From positions 1 through 64,000 of the forward strand of contig NZ_JAAAMJ010000007.1 in assembly GCF_010500835.1 (NCBI RefSeq): a stretch of DNA of 64,000 nt, read 5' to 3'. Position numbers and translations under genes: made by a program. The notes beneath the pieces were generated by a model. That model did not search any database, was not told the DNA's origin, and saw nothing but the letters and a program-made list of their open reading frames with translations. Below, one piece after another: positions 7,562 through 16,350 of this stretch. Position 1 is the stretch's first letter, and each line of letters starts with the position of its first letter. This stretch comes from Aurantimonas aggregata. GTDB taxonomy: Bacteria; Pseudomonadota; Alphaproteobacteria; Rhizobiales; Rhizobiaceae.

Positions 7562-8886
7562 ATGGGCAACCACACAACGAAGAGCCGAACGGCGCCGAGC
7601 CGGTGGCCGAGCTGGCGATCGAACCGGCGCCGGCTGCCGAGGCCGGCGCGGCGGAGCCCGCGGCGCCGGCGACGCAGGCCGCGCCCCCGCCGGAACCGGC
7701 AAAGAAGAAGCGCCGCCCGCTCCGCACGCTGCTGATCGTCGCGCTGCCGCTCGCTCTGGCGCTGGGCGGCGCCTATTACTGGGTCACCGGTGGGCGCTAC
7801 ATCAACACCGAGGACGCTTATGTCCATCAGGACCGTGTCACGGTGATGCCGCAGGTGAGCGGCCAGATCGCCAGGGTCGCGGTCGCGGAGAACCAGACCG
7901 TCGAAGCCGGCGCGCTGCTCTTCACCATCGACGACAGCGTGTATCGCAACGCCGTCGAGCAGGATCAGGCCAATCTGGAATCGGCCCGGCTCGACGTCGA
8001 GAAGCTGAAGGCTGCCTATGCGCAGGCGGTGTCGGAGGCCGGGACGGCGCGCGATGCGCTGACCAATGCCGAAACCCGGAACCAGCGCCAGCAGACGCTG
8101 GTGCAGAAGGGCATCGTCAGCCAGTCCACCCTCGACGACGCCGACCTGGCGCTGCGCCAGGCGCGCGGCGCGCTGTCTTCTGCCGAAAGCCAGGTCCTCG
8201 CCGCGCGGGCGGCGCTGGCGGGCGACCCCGACATCGCCACGGACCAGCATCCGCTGGTGCTGGAGGCCTTCGCGCAGCTGCACGCCGCCGAGCTGGACCT
8301 CGCCCATACCGAGGTGACGGCGCCGGCGGCCGGGGTGATCAGCCAGACCGACCGGATGCAGGAAGGCCAGTACGTGACCCCGGCCTCGGCGGTGATGAGC
8401 CTGATGGAGACGCAGGACAGCTGGGTCGAGGCGAACTACAAGGAAACCGAGCTGACCGACATGCGCGTCGGCCAGCCGGTGGATGTCGAGCTCGACACCT
8501 ATCCGGACCACGTCCTGCACGCGACGGTCGGCTCGATCGGCGCCGGCACCGGCTCGGAATTCGCGCTGCTGCCGGCGCAAAACGCCACCGGCAACTGGGT
8601 GAAGGTGGTGCAGCGCATTCCCGTGCGCATCCGGGTCGAGGCCGACGACGACATGCCCGCCCTGCGCGCCGGCATGAGCGCCAGCGTCACCGTCGATACC
8701 GGTCACGCGCGAGGCGTGCCGGCGTTCCTCGAGCCCGTCGTCGCGGCGCTCGGCCTCGACCCGTATCTGCCGGCCGGACGGGCCGTCGCCGCCACCACCG
8801 ACGCCGAGGCACCGGACGTTGCCGCCATCGACGCCACCGCACGGGAAGGGGCCACCGCCGGTTCGGCGACGACCCCGGCACGATGA
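7558..8886 (+). CDS. HlyD/EmrA-family membrane fusion protein
   Basis: This is the periplasmic adaptor of a drug or solvent efflux pump. It has a long Ala/Pro-rich cytoplasmic N-terminus (about 50 residues), one membrane segment (TLLIVALPLALALGGAYYWV), then the lipoyl-like half (INTEDAYVHQDRVTVMPQVSGQIARVAVAENQTVEAG), an alpha-helical hairpin (about residues 140-230) and the beta-barrel region (DSWVEANYKETELTDMRVGQPVDVELD). At 442 residues it is longer than EmrA because of both tails. It overlaps the genes on both sides by 4 bp and should work with the transporter that follows. Substrate unknown. Confidence 0.93.
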   Translation: MNGQPHNEEPNGAEPVAELAIEPAPAAEAGAAEPAAPATQAAPPPEPAKKKRRPLRTLLIVALPLALALGGAYYWVTGGRYINTEDAYVHQDRVTVMPQVSGQIARVAVAENQTVEAGALLFTIDDSVYRNAVEQDQANLESARLDVEKLKAAYAQAVSEAGTARDALTNAETRNQRQQTLVQKGIVSQSTLDDADLALRQARGALSSAESQVLAARAALAGDPDIATDQHPLVLEAFAQLHAAELDLAHTEVTAPAAGVISQTDRMQEGQYVTPASAVMSLMETQDSWVEANYKETELTDMRVGQPVDVELDTYPDHVLHATVGSIGAGTGSEFALLPAQNATGNWVKVVQRIPVRIRVEADDDMPALRAGMSASVTVDTGHARGVPAFLEPVVAALGLDPYLPAGRAVAATTDAEAPDVAAIDATAREGATAGSATTPAR

Positions 8887-10433
8887 GCGCCGCGGCCGCG
8901 CCGGCCGCCGCCGGCCCGGACGGCGTCGTCGCCCACAAGGGCCTGATCACCGTCTCGATCATGCTGGCGACGATCATGCAGGTGCTCGACACCACGATCG
9001 CCAACGTCGCGCTGCCGAACATGCAGGGCTCGCTCGGGGCGGCGCAGGACCAGATCACCTGGGTGCTGACCTCCTACATCGTCGCCGCGGCGATCATGAC
9101 GCCGGTGACCGGCTGGCTCTCCGACCGGATCGGCCTGCGCGAGCTGTTCATCGCCTCGGCCGCCGGCTTCGTCGTCGCGTCGATGGCCTGCGGCTTTGCC
9201 ACCAGCCTCAACGAGATGATCTTCTTCCGGCTGCTGCAGGGCCTGTGCGGGGCGGCGCTCGTGCCGCTGTCGCAGACCGTGCTGCTCAACATCAACACCA
9301 GGGAACAGCACGGCTCGGCGATGGCGATCTGGGGCGCCGGCATCATGGTCGGCCCGATCGTCGGCCCGACGCTGGGCGGCTGGCTGACCGAGACGTTCAA
9401 CTGGCGCTGGGTGTTCTTCGTCAATTTGCCGATCGGCCTCCTGGCGCTGGCCGGGATGATCCTGTTCCTGCCCCGGACGCCGAAGCGCCAGCGCGGCTTC
9501 GACTTCTTCGGCTTCGCCATGCTGTCGCTGTTCATCGGCGCCTTGCAGCTGTTCCTCGACCGCGGCGAGCAGGTGGACTGGTTCTCGTCCCCCGAGTGCT
9601 GGATCGAGCTCGGCCTCGCCGTCTCCGGCCTGTGGGCCTTCGTGCTGCACATTACCGGGCGGGAGGGCGCCTTCATCGACCCGAAAATCTTCACCGACCG
9701 CAACCTCGTGATGGCGCTGGTGATGATCTTCGTCGTCGGCATGATCCTGCTCGCCGGCCTCGCGCTGCTGCCGCCGATGCTGCAGAACATCCTCGGCTAT
9801 CCGGTGGTGACGACCGGAATGGTGCTGGCGCCGCGCGGCGTCGGCACGATGATCTCGATGATCGTCGTCGGCCGGCTGATCGGCAAGGTCGACACGCGGC
9901 TCCTGATCTTCACCGGGCTGATGCTGACGGCGCTGTCGCTCTACCAGATGAGCGGCTTCTCGATCCTGATGGATTCGACGCCGATCATCGTGTCGGGCGT
10001 CGTGCAGGGACTGGGGCTGGGACTGGTCTTCGTGCCGCTGTCGACGCTCGCCTTCGCGACGCTGGCGCCGAAGTTCCGGCCGGACGCTGCCTCGCTGTTC
10101 AGCCTTTTGCGCAATATCGGCTCGTCGGTCGGCATCTCGATCGTGTCGGTGGAGCTTGCCCACAACATCATCATCAGCCGAGCCGATCTCGTCGCCGGGT
10201 TGAATCCGTTCAACCCGAACTTCACCAATGCCGTCGCGACGATGGGGATGGACCAGACAACGACGCTCGGCGTTCTCAACCAGCAGGTGCAGGCGCAGGC
10301 GGCGATGATCGCCTATGTCGACGACTTCAAGCTGATGATGATCATCACGCTCTGCGCCGTGCCGCTGCTGGCCTTCATGAAGCCGCCCGGCAGAAACGCC
10401 GATGCCGGCGGGCATGCCCCGGCGATGGAGTAG
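8883..10433 (+). CDS. DHA2-family (EmrB/QacA) MFS multidrug exporter
   Basis: This 516-residue inner-membrane proton antiporter has about 14 membrane segments. Diagnostic features are TIMQVLDTTIANVALPNMQGSL at the start, WVLTSYIVAAAIMTPVTGWLSDRIG (motif A region) and WGAGIMVGPIVGPTLGGWLTE (motif C, antiporter motif). Its ATG overlaps the adaptor's stop, so the two proteins should assemble together, with an outer-membrane channel encoded elsewhere. Control is likely by the upstream MarR-type protein. Which compounds it exports cannot be read from sequence. Confidence 0.94.
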   Translation: MSAAAAPAAAGPDGVVAHKGLITVSIMLATIMQVLDTTIANVALPNMQGSLGAAQDQITWVLTSYIVAAAIMTPVTGWLSDRIGLRELFIASAAGFVVASMACGFATSLNEMIFFRLLQGLCGAALVPLSQTVLLNINTREQHGSAMAIWGAGIMVGPIVGPTLGGWLTETFNWRWVFFVNLPIGLLALAGMILFLPRTPKRQRGFDFFGFAMLSLFIGALQLFLDRGEQVDWFSSPECWIELGLAVSGLWAFVLHITGREGAFIDPKIFTDRNLVMALVMIFVVGMILLAGLALLPPMLQNILGYPVVTTGMVLAPRGVGTMISMIVVGRLIGKVDTRLLIFTGLMLTALSLYQMSGFSILMDSTPIIVSGVVQGLGLGLVFVPLSTLAFATLAPKFRPDAASLFSLLRNIGSSVGISIVSVELAHNIIISRADLVAGLNPFNPNFTNAVATMGMDQTTTLGVLNQQVQAQAAMIAYVDDFKLMMIITLCAVPLLAFMKPPGRNADAGGHAPAME

Positions 10434-10620
10434 GGACTCTCCGCACAGCCGCCGGGGCAGGGCCGAAGGAACGGGCCGACCGTTGACGGTCCGTCGCGAG
10501 GAAATGATCGCCGGTCCGGAACAGGGGCCCTCTGCCGTCATTGGCCTTGCGAGGATGCCGGGTCCGGTACGGGCTGCGCCATTTCCCCAGTTCACGACGA
10601 CAATTCGAAGGATACCCACC

Positions 10621-11295
10621 ATGAAGATCCTGATGGTTCTGACGTCGCACGACCAGCTCGGCGATACCGGCAACAAGACCGGCTTCTGGCTCGAGGAATT
10701 CGCCGCGCCCTATTACGTCTTCAAGGACGCCGGCGCCGACATCACGCTGGCCTCGCCGAAGGGCGGCCAGCCGCCGCTCGATCCCAAGAGCGACGCCGAG
10801 GACGCGCAGACCGAAGCGACCAAGCGGTTCAAGGCCGATCCGGCGGCGCAGCAGGATCTGGCGAATACCAAGGTCCTGTCCACCGTCGGCGCCGACGGCT
10901 TCGACGCGATCTTCTATCCCGGTGGCCACGGGCCGCTCTGGGACCTCGCCGAGGATGCCGACAGTCGGAAGCTGATCGAGACGTTCGCGCAGAGCGACCG
11001 GCCGGTCGGTGCGGTCTGCCACGCACCGGCGATCTTCCGCCACACGACGGCGGCGGACGGAAAGTCGCTGGTCGCGGGCCGGACCGTCACCGGCTTCACC
11101 AACACCGAGGAAGAAGGCGTCGGCCTGACCGACATCGTGCCGTTCCTCGTCGAGGACATGCTGGTCGCCAATGGCGGCAACTACCAGAAGGGCGCCGACT
11201 GGGCGTCCTTCGTCGTCACCGACGGCAAGCTGGTGACCGGCCAGAACCCGGCCTCGTCCGAGGAAGCCGCTCGCAAGCTGCTGACCTTCCTCTAG
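10621..11295 (+). CDS. DJ-1/PfpI-family protein, Hsp31-like glyoxalase/chaperone
   Basis: A 224-residue member of the class I glutamine-amidotransferase-like superfamily. The nucleophile elbow is VGAVCHAPA, with the likely catalytic Cys followed by His. A conserved Glu lies early in KTGFWLEEFAAPYYVF, and FYPGGHGPLWDL is the oxyanion-side loop. This pattern matches Hsp31/GATase1-type proteins that act on methylglyoxal or repair glycated molecules. The ATG at 10621 is preferred over longer frames because the family begins MKILMVLTS and GAAGG lies upstream. A good terminator follows at 11344. Confidence 0.88.
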   Translation: MKILMVLTSHDQLGDTGNKTGFWLEEFAAPYYVFKDAGADITLASPKGGQPPLDPKSDAEDAQTEATKRFKADPAAQQDLANTKVLSTVGADGFDAIFYPGGHGPLWDLAEDADSRKLIETFAQSDRPVGAVCHAPAIFRHTTAADGKSLVAGRTVTGFTNTEEEGVGLTDIVPFLVEDMLVANGGNYQKGADWASFVVTDGKLVTGQNPASSEEAARKLLTFL

Positions 11296-11343
11296 CGCCA
11301 GACACCGGGCGCCATCGCGGCATTCCGCCCTGCCGTTCGAACC

Positions 11344-11373
11344 AGCCCGTCGGGACCGCCCGGCGGGCTTTTT
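11344..11373 (+). terminator. Rho-independent terminator after the DJ-1/PfpI gene
   Basis: AGCCCGTCGGG (11344-11354) pairs with CCCGGCGGGCT (11359-11369), with one G-T pair and loop ACCG, followed by a run of T to 11373. It lies between two convergent genes. Confidence 0.85.
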
Positions 11374-11377
11374 CGTC

Positions 11378-13144
11378 TCAGTCGCCGAGCGCGATGCCTT
11401 CGCGGCGGGGGTCGGCGCCGGCTTCGAGGCCGTCCGGGCGGATGACGATGGCGTGGAGACCGGAATCGAGGGGGGCCTCGTTGACCTCGAATCCGAGTGC
11501 GCGGAGCGAGCCGGAGAGCGCGGTCGCGGACGTTCCCGCTTCGACGTCGAAGGTGCCGAAGCGGTTGACCAGATGCGGCATGGCGACGGCTTCCTGCGCG
11601 TCCATCTCCCAGTCGATCAGCGCGACAAGCGCCTGCGCAACATAGCCGATGATGCGGCTGCCGCCGGGCGAGCCGATGGCGATCACCGGCTTGCCGTCCT
11701 GCATGACGATGGTCGGCGCCATCGATGAGCGCGGCCGCTTGCCGGGCGCGACGGCATTGGCGATCAGCCGGCCGTCGTCGTCGCGGGTCTCGAATGAGAA
11801 GTCGGTCAGCTCGTTGTTGAGCAGGAAACCGCCGGTCATCAGCCGTGAGCCGAAGCCGCTCTCGATGGTGGTGGTCATCGAGACGACGTTGCCGTCTGCG
11901 TCGACGATGGAGAAATGGCTGGTCGAGGGGAGCTCGATGGCAGTGTCGTCGCCGAGCAGCATCGCGTGGTCCCAGGGCGGGGAGCCGGGCACAACGGCGG
12001 CTTCGGCGAGCGCCGCGTCGCCGTCGAGGAGACGGGCTCGGGTCGCCAGATAGGCCGGGTCGAGAAGGCCCTTCAGCGGCATCGGCACGAAGTCGATGTC
12101 GGCCATGTAGCGGCCGCGATCGGCGAAGGCGAGGCGGGAGGCGTCGCCGATCAGCCGCCAGGCCTCGGGGCTTTCCGGCCCGAGCACGGCGATGTCGTGC
12201 GGTTCGATCAGGCCGAGGATCTGGCCGATGGTCAGCGCGCCGGAGGAGGGCGGACCCATGCCGCAGACGTCCATGTCACGATAATCGACGCAGACCGGTT
12301 CGCGCTCGACAACCTCGTAGGTTGCGAGGTCGGATAGGGCGAGCGTGCCGGGATTGCCCTCGGCGTTCCGCACCGTGTCGACGATCCCTTCGGCAACCGG
12401 GCCCTCGTAGAAGCCGGCCGGGCCCTCTGCGGCGACGGCGCGCAGCGTCTCGGCATAGGCCGGGTTCACCAGGCGGTGGCCGACCGGCAGGGCGGCGCCG
12501 TCGGGCCCGAGGAAATAGTCGCGCGTGGCGGCATGGCGGGAAATGTTCGCGGCGTCCTCGGCGATCAGCGCGTTGAGGCGGGGCGAGACGTCGAAGCCCT
12601 TTTCGGCAAGGTCGATCGCCGGCTGGACCACGTCGCGCCAGGCAAGTGCGCCATGGCGCTCGTGGGTGTCGAAGAGCAGCCGGACCGTGCCCGGCGTGCC
12701 GACCGAGCGCCCGCCGACCACGGCATCCATGAAGGCGAGAGGCTCGCCGGAATCGTCGAGGAAGAGCGTCGGCGTGGCGCCGGCGGGCGCCGTCTCGCGG
12801 CCGTCGAAGGTGGTCAGGCGGTCGTCCCCGGCATCGAAATAGACCAGGAAAGCACCGCCACCGAGGCCGGAGGATTGCGGCTCGACGAGGCCGAGCACCA
12901 GCTGCGTCGTCACCATCGCATCGATGGCGTTGCCGCCCTGGCGAAGGATTGCAAGGCCTGCCGCCGCCGCCAGCGGGTGCGCCGCCGCCACCATCTGCCG
13001 CTCGGCACGGACGAGACCGGCTTCGACGGACGGCGTCGCCGCCTCCGGCTCAAAGGCGTCGCTCGGCTGTTCCTGCGCGAAGGCCGACGGGGCAAGGCCG
13101 AGGCCGCATACCAATAGCCATGTGGCGAGTTTCCGGCGGGGCAT
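11378..13144 (-). CDS. ggt: Gamma-glutamyltransferase
   Basis: A periplasmic enzyme that hydrolyses or transfers the gamma-glutamyl group of glutathione and related amides. The 588-residue precursor has a signal peptide (LATWLLVCGLGLAPSAFAQE). It is expected to cut itself into two chains before Thr408 in ELPSTSHFSIVDADG, the conserved N-terminal nucleophile of the small subunit. Other family blocks are GGNAIDAMV, GLGGGAFLVYFD, DGRETAPAGA, MGPPSSGALTIGQIL and GSPGGSRIIGYV. It stands alone, divergent from the MxaD-like gene. A link to glutathione-dependent formaldehyde handling is possible but not shown. Confidence 0.95.
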   Translation of the reverse strand: MPRRKLATWLLVCGLGLAPSAFAQEQPSDAFEPEAATPSVEAGLVRAERQMVAAAHPLAAAAGLAILRQGGNAIDAMVTTQLVLGLVEPQSSGLGGGAFLVYFDAGDDRLTTFDGRETAPAGATPTLFLDDSGEPLAFMDAVVGGRSVGTPGTVRLLFDTHERHGALAWRDVVQPAIDLAEKGFDVSPRLNALIAEDAANISRHAATRDYFLGPDGAALPVGHRLVNPAYAETLRAVAAEGPAGFYEGPVAEGIVDTVRNAEGNPGTLALSDLATYEVVEREPVCVDYRDMDVCGMGPPSSGALTIGQILGLIEPHDIAVLGPESPEAWRLIGDASRLAFADRGRYMADIDFVPMPLKGLLDPAYLATRARLLDGDAALAEAAVVPGSPPWDHAMLLGDDTAIELPSTSHFSIVDADGNVVSMTTTIESGFGSRLMTGGFLLNNELTDFSFETRDDDGRLIANAVAPGKRPRSSMAPTIVMQDGKPVIAIGSPGGSRIIGYVAQALVALIDWEMDAQEAVAMPHLVNRFGTFDVEAGTSATALSGSLRALGFEVNEAPLDSGLHAIVIRPDGLEAGADPRREGIALGD

Positions 13145-13370
13145 CGGGCGTCTCCTCAGGCAGCTTCACCGTCAGCCTATGTCAGTCGGACGGGGACCGA
13201 AAGCCGGCCAAATCTGCCGATAGGGAAGGTGCGCGATTGCCCATCAAGGTTTCGCGAAACGACGTGGGGCAGGAGCAAATCCCCTTTTCGCCGGGCGAAC
13301 TTGGCAATAGGGTCCGCCCCGAATCGGGCCGCGGGAGCCGGACCGACAGTGATCAGCAGGAGGCTCGATC
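13145..13370. other. Divergent promoter region, ggt / MxaD-like operon
   Basis: A 226-bp non-coding gap between divergent genes. It should hold two promoters. I see no clear -35/-10 pair or strong palindrome. Confidence 0.35.
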
Positions 13371-13907
13371 GTGGCCATACGCATCATTTCCTTCATCATC
13401 GCCTTGTTCGTGATGCCGGGGCTCGCCCTCGCGCATGGCCCGACCCGCCAGAAGGCCAGCGAGACCGTCGAGATCGACGCGGCGCCGGAGCAGGTGTGGG
13501 CGGTCGTCGGCGCCTTCGGCGACATGGCCTGGCATCCGCGCGTGGCGATGACCGATTCGCCCAAGGGCGCGGAAGTCGGCGCCATCCGCACGCTCGGCTA
13601 CACGACCGGCGGGACGATGGAAGAGGAACTTTCCAAGCTCGACCCGGCCAAGATGACGCTCTCGACCTTCATCGGCCACGTGAATGTCGACGTGCTGCCG
13701 GCGACCAATTATTCCTCGACCATCACCGTCAAGCCGCTCGACGGCGGCGCGCGCTCCGAGGTCACCTGGCGCGCCGCCTTCTACCGCGGCTATCCGAACA
13801 ACGACCCGCCGGCCGAGCTCAACGACGAGGCGGCGGTGACCGGCGTCTCGACGTTCCTGCGCGAGGGTCTCGACAATCTGAAGACGGTCGTCGAAGCCGG
13901 CTCGTGA
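13371..13907 (+). CDS. Exported SRPBCC-fold protein, MxaD-like
   Basis: A 178-residue periplasmic protein with a clear signal peptide (IISFIIALFVMPGLALAHG) and one START/SRPBCC domain: ASETVEIDAAPEQVWAVVGAFGDMAWHPRV at the front and a long C-terminal helix (VSTFLREGLDNLKTVVEAG). In methylotrophs such proteins (MxaD) sit in methanol-oxidation clusters and are reported to help electron transfer from methanol dehydrogenase to its cytochrome. The first codon is a GTG, with a GGAGG-containing site upstream. It overlaps the propeller gene by 4 bp, so both are co-translated. Confidence 0.8.
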   Translation: MAIRIISFIIALFVMPGLALAHGPTRQKASETVEIDAAPEQVWAVVGAFGDMAWHPRVAMTDSPKGAEVGAIRTLGYTTGGTMEEELSKLDPAKMTLSTFIGHVNVDVLPATNYSSTITVKPLDGGARSEVTWRAAFYRGYPNNDPPAELNDEAAVTGVSTFLREGLDNLKTVVEAGS

Positions 13908-14884
13908 GCCGGCGTCGCGGCATCGCGGCGCGTGCCGGCCTGCTCGTCGCCGGCCTGCTGCTGGCGGACGCCAGCACGGCCGCGGCCGGCGATCTCGCCT
14001 ATGTGACCAGCCAGGAAGCCGAGGAACTGTCGATCGTCGATCTCGACACGATGACCGTTCGCTCGACCATCGCGATCCCCGGCAAGCCGGCCGGCATCGC
14101 CCTCTCGGCTGACGGCATGCGCGCCTATGTCTCGCGCCCCGAGGCCAAGGCGATCAGCGTCGTCGACACGGCGTCGGGCACGGTGGTCCGCGAGATCGAT
14201 ACCGGCGGCGGCCCGCTCGGCATCGCGGTGCATCCGTCCGGCGCGCCGGTCTATGTCGCCGACTGGTTCTCGCATTCGCTGCTGGTCGTCGACCCGCAAG
14301 CCGGCAAGGTCGTCGGCTCCTTCGAGACCGGCGAATCGCCCTCCGGCGTCGCGGTCTCCGGGGACGGCGCGGTGATCGTCACCGCCGACCGCGATTCCGA
14401 CCAGGTCTCCTTCATCGACAGCGCGACGGGGGATGCCATCGCCCGCGTTGCGGTGGGCGCGCGGCCGTTCGGCGTGGCGTTCTCGCCGGACGGGACGCGG
14501 GTCTATGCGACCAATGTCGGCGGCGACAGCGTCACCATCGTCGATGCCGAGAGCCACGCGGTGCTCGACACCGTCGATGTCGGCTCGCACCCCTATGCCG
14601 CCGCCGAGACGCGCGGCAAGGTGTTCGTCACCGACCAGTACGGCAGCACCGTCACGGTGTTCGACGCGGCGACGCGCGAACGCTTGACGGTGCTGGAGAC
14701 CGGCGAATATCCGGAAGGGATCGACGTCGGCAGCGACGGGCGTTTTGTCTATGTCGCCAACTGGTTCGACGATACGCTCGCCAAGATCGACGCCGAGACG
14801 CTGGAGATCGTCGGCCACGTCACGGTTGGGGAAGGCCCGCGCGCCTTCGGCGCGTTCGTCGGGGCCGACCCCGCGACCCCATAG
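13904..14884 (+). CDS. Exported YVTN-type beta-propeller protein
   Basis: A 326-residue periplasmic protein with a signal peptide (GLLVAGLLLADASTAAAG) and about seven repeats of roughly 42 residues, each with a core like GxPxGIAxSxDGxxxYVxxxxxxSVxVVD (for example GARPFGVAFSPDGTRVYATN). It belongs to the propeller proteins found with PQQ-dependent alcohol oxidation. A scaffold or protein-binding role is plausible; no catalytic residues can be named. The start is a GTG at 13904 overlapping the MxaD-like stop. A second propeller of the same kind lies at 26091-27065. Confidence 0.85.
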   Translation: MSRRRGIAARAGLLVAGLLLADASTAAAGDLAYVTSQEAEELSIVDLDTMTVRSTIAIPGKPAGIALSADGMRAYVSRPEAKAISVVDTASGTVVREIDTGGGPLGIAVHPSGAPVYVADWFSHSLLVVDPQAGKVVGSFETGESPSGVAVSGDGAVIVTADRDSDQVSFIDSATGDAIARVAVGARPFGVAFSPDGTRVYATNVGGDSVTIVDAESHAVLDTVDVGSHPYAAAETRGKVFVTDQYGSTVTVFDAATRERLTVLETGEYPEGIDVGSDGRFVYVANWFDDTLAKIDAETLEIVGHVTVGEGPRAFGAFVGADPATP

Positions 14885-14901
14885 CCAGGGAGGAATTCAT
14901 C

Positions 14902-15336
14902 ATGCCGAACCCATTGCGACTGGCCGCCATTGCGGCGATCGCGACGCTCGCCGGGATCGCGACCGCGACGGCCCAGATGGTGGTGCCGCCGAGCACCGTC
15001 GTCGGCCCGGGCGGCGCCACGCGGGTGCCGGGCATGGGCAGCACGCCCTCGGCAGCCGCCGCCGACTATCCGACGGCCGTGATCGCCGACTACGTGTTCG
15101 GCTGCATGTCGAGCAACGGCAATACCCGCACCGCGCTGGAGCAATGTTCCTGCTCGTTCGACGTGGTGGCATCGCTGCTGCCGTACGACCGCTATGTCGA
15201 GGCCTCGACCTTCCTGTCGATGCAGCAGGTCAGCGGCGAGAAGGGCGCGCTGTTCCGCGGCGGCGTCGAGCAGAAGGCCACGATCGACGATCTGCGCCGT
15301 GCGCAGGCCGAAGCCGAGATCCGCTGCTTCGACTGA
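14902..15336 (+). CDS. Exported Cys-containing protein of the methanol-oxidation cluster, function unknown
   Basis: 144 residues with a signal peptide (LAAIAAIATLAGIATATAQ) and a mature part of about 120 residues. Four cysteines (in VFGCMSSNG, EQCSCSFD and the final RCFD) could form two disulfides in the periplasm. The rest is predicted mostly helical. It follows the propeller gene by 17 bp with a good ribosome-binding site (GGGAGGAATT), so it belongs to the MxaD-like/propeller operon. I do not know a defined function; similar small exported proteins occur beside xox genes in related bacteria as far as I recall. Confidence 0.7.
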   Translation: MPNPLRLAAIAAIATLAGIATATAQMVVPPSTVVGPGGATRVPGMGSTPSAAAADYPTAVIADYVFGCMSSNGNTRTALEQCSCSFDVVASLLPYDRYVEASTFLSMQQVSGEKGALFRGGVEQKATIDDLRRAQAEAEIRCFD

Positions 15337-15376
15337 CGCGGCTGAGCGGCAGCGGGCCTGCCATCAAGCCTTGGCC

Positions 15377-16222
15377 TCAGGACTGGCCGGGGGTGAAGCT
15401 CTTCTCGAAGACGTTGCCGTCGGTATCCACCGCGCGGGCATGGAAGGCCGCCGCTTCGCCGGCGTAATCGAAGCGGAAGCTGGGATCCTCCGAAATCGAG
15501 ATGCCGCCGGTCATCGAGAACAGGGGCTCGCCGTTCCGGGTGATCGCCAGTTCGCTGATGAAGTGCGCCGGGATGTAGAGCAGCGTCACCTGGTCCTTCT
15601 GCAGCCCGGAATTGTTCGGGTGGCGGATCATCAGCTGCGCCTCGTGCCGGTCCGCGTCCGCCGCCGCCTCGAAGAAGCGCAGCTTCATCTGGCCCATCTC
15701 GCTGGCGGCGACTTCCGGATCCTTCGCCGCCGGCGCGGCGCAGCCGCCGGCTGCCTTCACGAACCGGCTGGTCACGTAGAGCGTGCCGTCGGCGGCTTCG
15801 GCGACGGCGTGGATGTCGGTGTATTCGTTGACCCGGACGCGCGTCGACAGCTGCGTCACGCCAGCATTTTCGGCGATGTCGAAGGTCGCGGCGACGGGCG
15901 CCGGGTTCTCGTCGATCACCAGCGTCACCTTGCGGATGTCGTGGCCCGGATCGAGGGTGAGGGTGATCGGCACGATCGCCGGATCGGTGGCGCGAGCCGG
16001 CGCGTCGAGGCTGATCGCCTCGCTGCCCTCGACCAGCGGGCGCTCGCCGAACAGGTCGGCCCTGAGGCTGGTCCAAGTGGACGGGCTCGCCGCGGCGGCG
16101 GCTTCCGGCGTGAGCGGCGCCTCGGCCCTGGCGGCCGGCGCGGCGAGGACCAGGGCGAGACAGGCGAGCGACAGGCTCGCGCCCCACGCCAGGCCATGGC
16201 GCTTTTCGTCAGCATTCGACAT
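15377..16222 (-). CDS. Quinoprotein dehydrogenase-associated SoxYZ-like carrier protein
   Basis: An exported 281-residue protein that fuses a SoxY-like and a SoxZ-like domain. After the signal peptide (SLSLACLALVLAAPAARAE) the SoxY-like half ends in the carrier motif KAAGGCAAP, whose Cys would carry a covalent adduct in SoxY. The SoxZ-like half begins around EVAASEMGQMKLRFFE and ends FEKSFTPGQS. This fused form is known from PQQ-dehydrogenase gene neighbourhoods rather than sulfur oxidation, and no other sox gene is present here. It is paired with the zinc hydrolase gene upstream (16351), reported as part of a 'quinoprotein relay' set. The cargo is not known. Confidence 0.85.
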   Translation of the reverse strand: MSNADEKRHGLAWGASLSLACLALVLAAPAARAEAPLTPEAAAAASPSTWTSLRADLFGERPLVEGSEAISLDAPARATDPAIVPITLTLDPGHDIRKVTLVIDENPAPVAATFDIAENAGVTQLSTRVRVNEYTDIHAVAEAADGTLYVTSRFVKAAGGCAAPAAKDPEVAASEMGQMKLRFFEAAADADRHEAQLMIRHPNNSGLQKDQVTLLYIPAHFISELAITRNGEPLFSMTGGISISEDPSFRFDYAGEAAAFHARAVDTDGNVFEKSFTPGQS

Positions 16223-16350
16223 CGAAACCTCCCGTTTCCGTGGCGCGTGCCCGTTCGCCGGTCTTCTTGCCCCCTAATGTGAGCCTGCCGGGGGCATCGG
16301 GCAAGCGGCATGGCGATCGCCGGTGTCGCCGGGGTACTGCGGGTCGCCCG

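Noticed and set aside
8703-10676. 657-codon minus-strand frame opposite the MFS exporter
   Set aside because: Extremely His/Arg/Gln/Asp-rich, a known artefact of the antisense frame of membrane protein genes.
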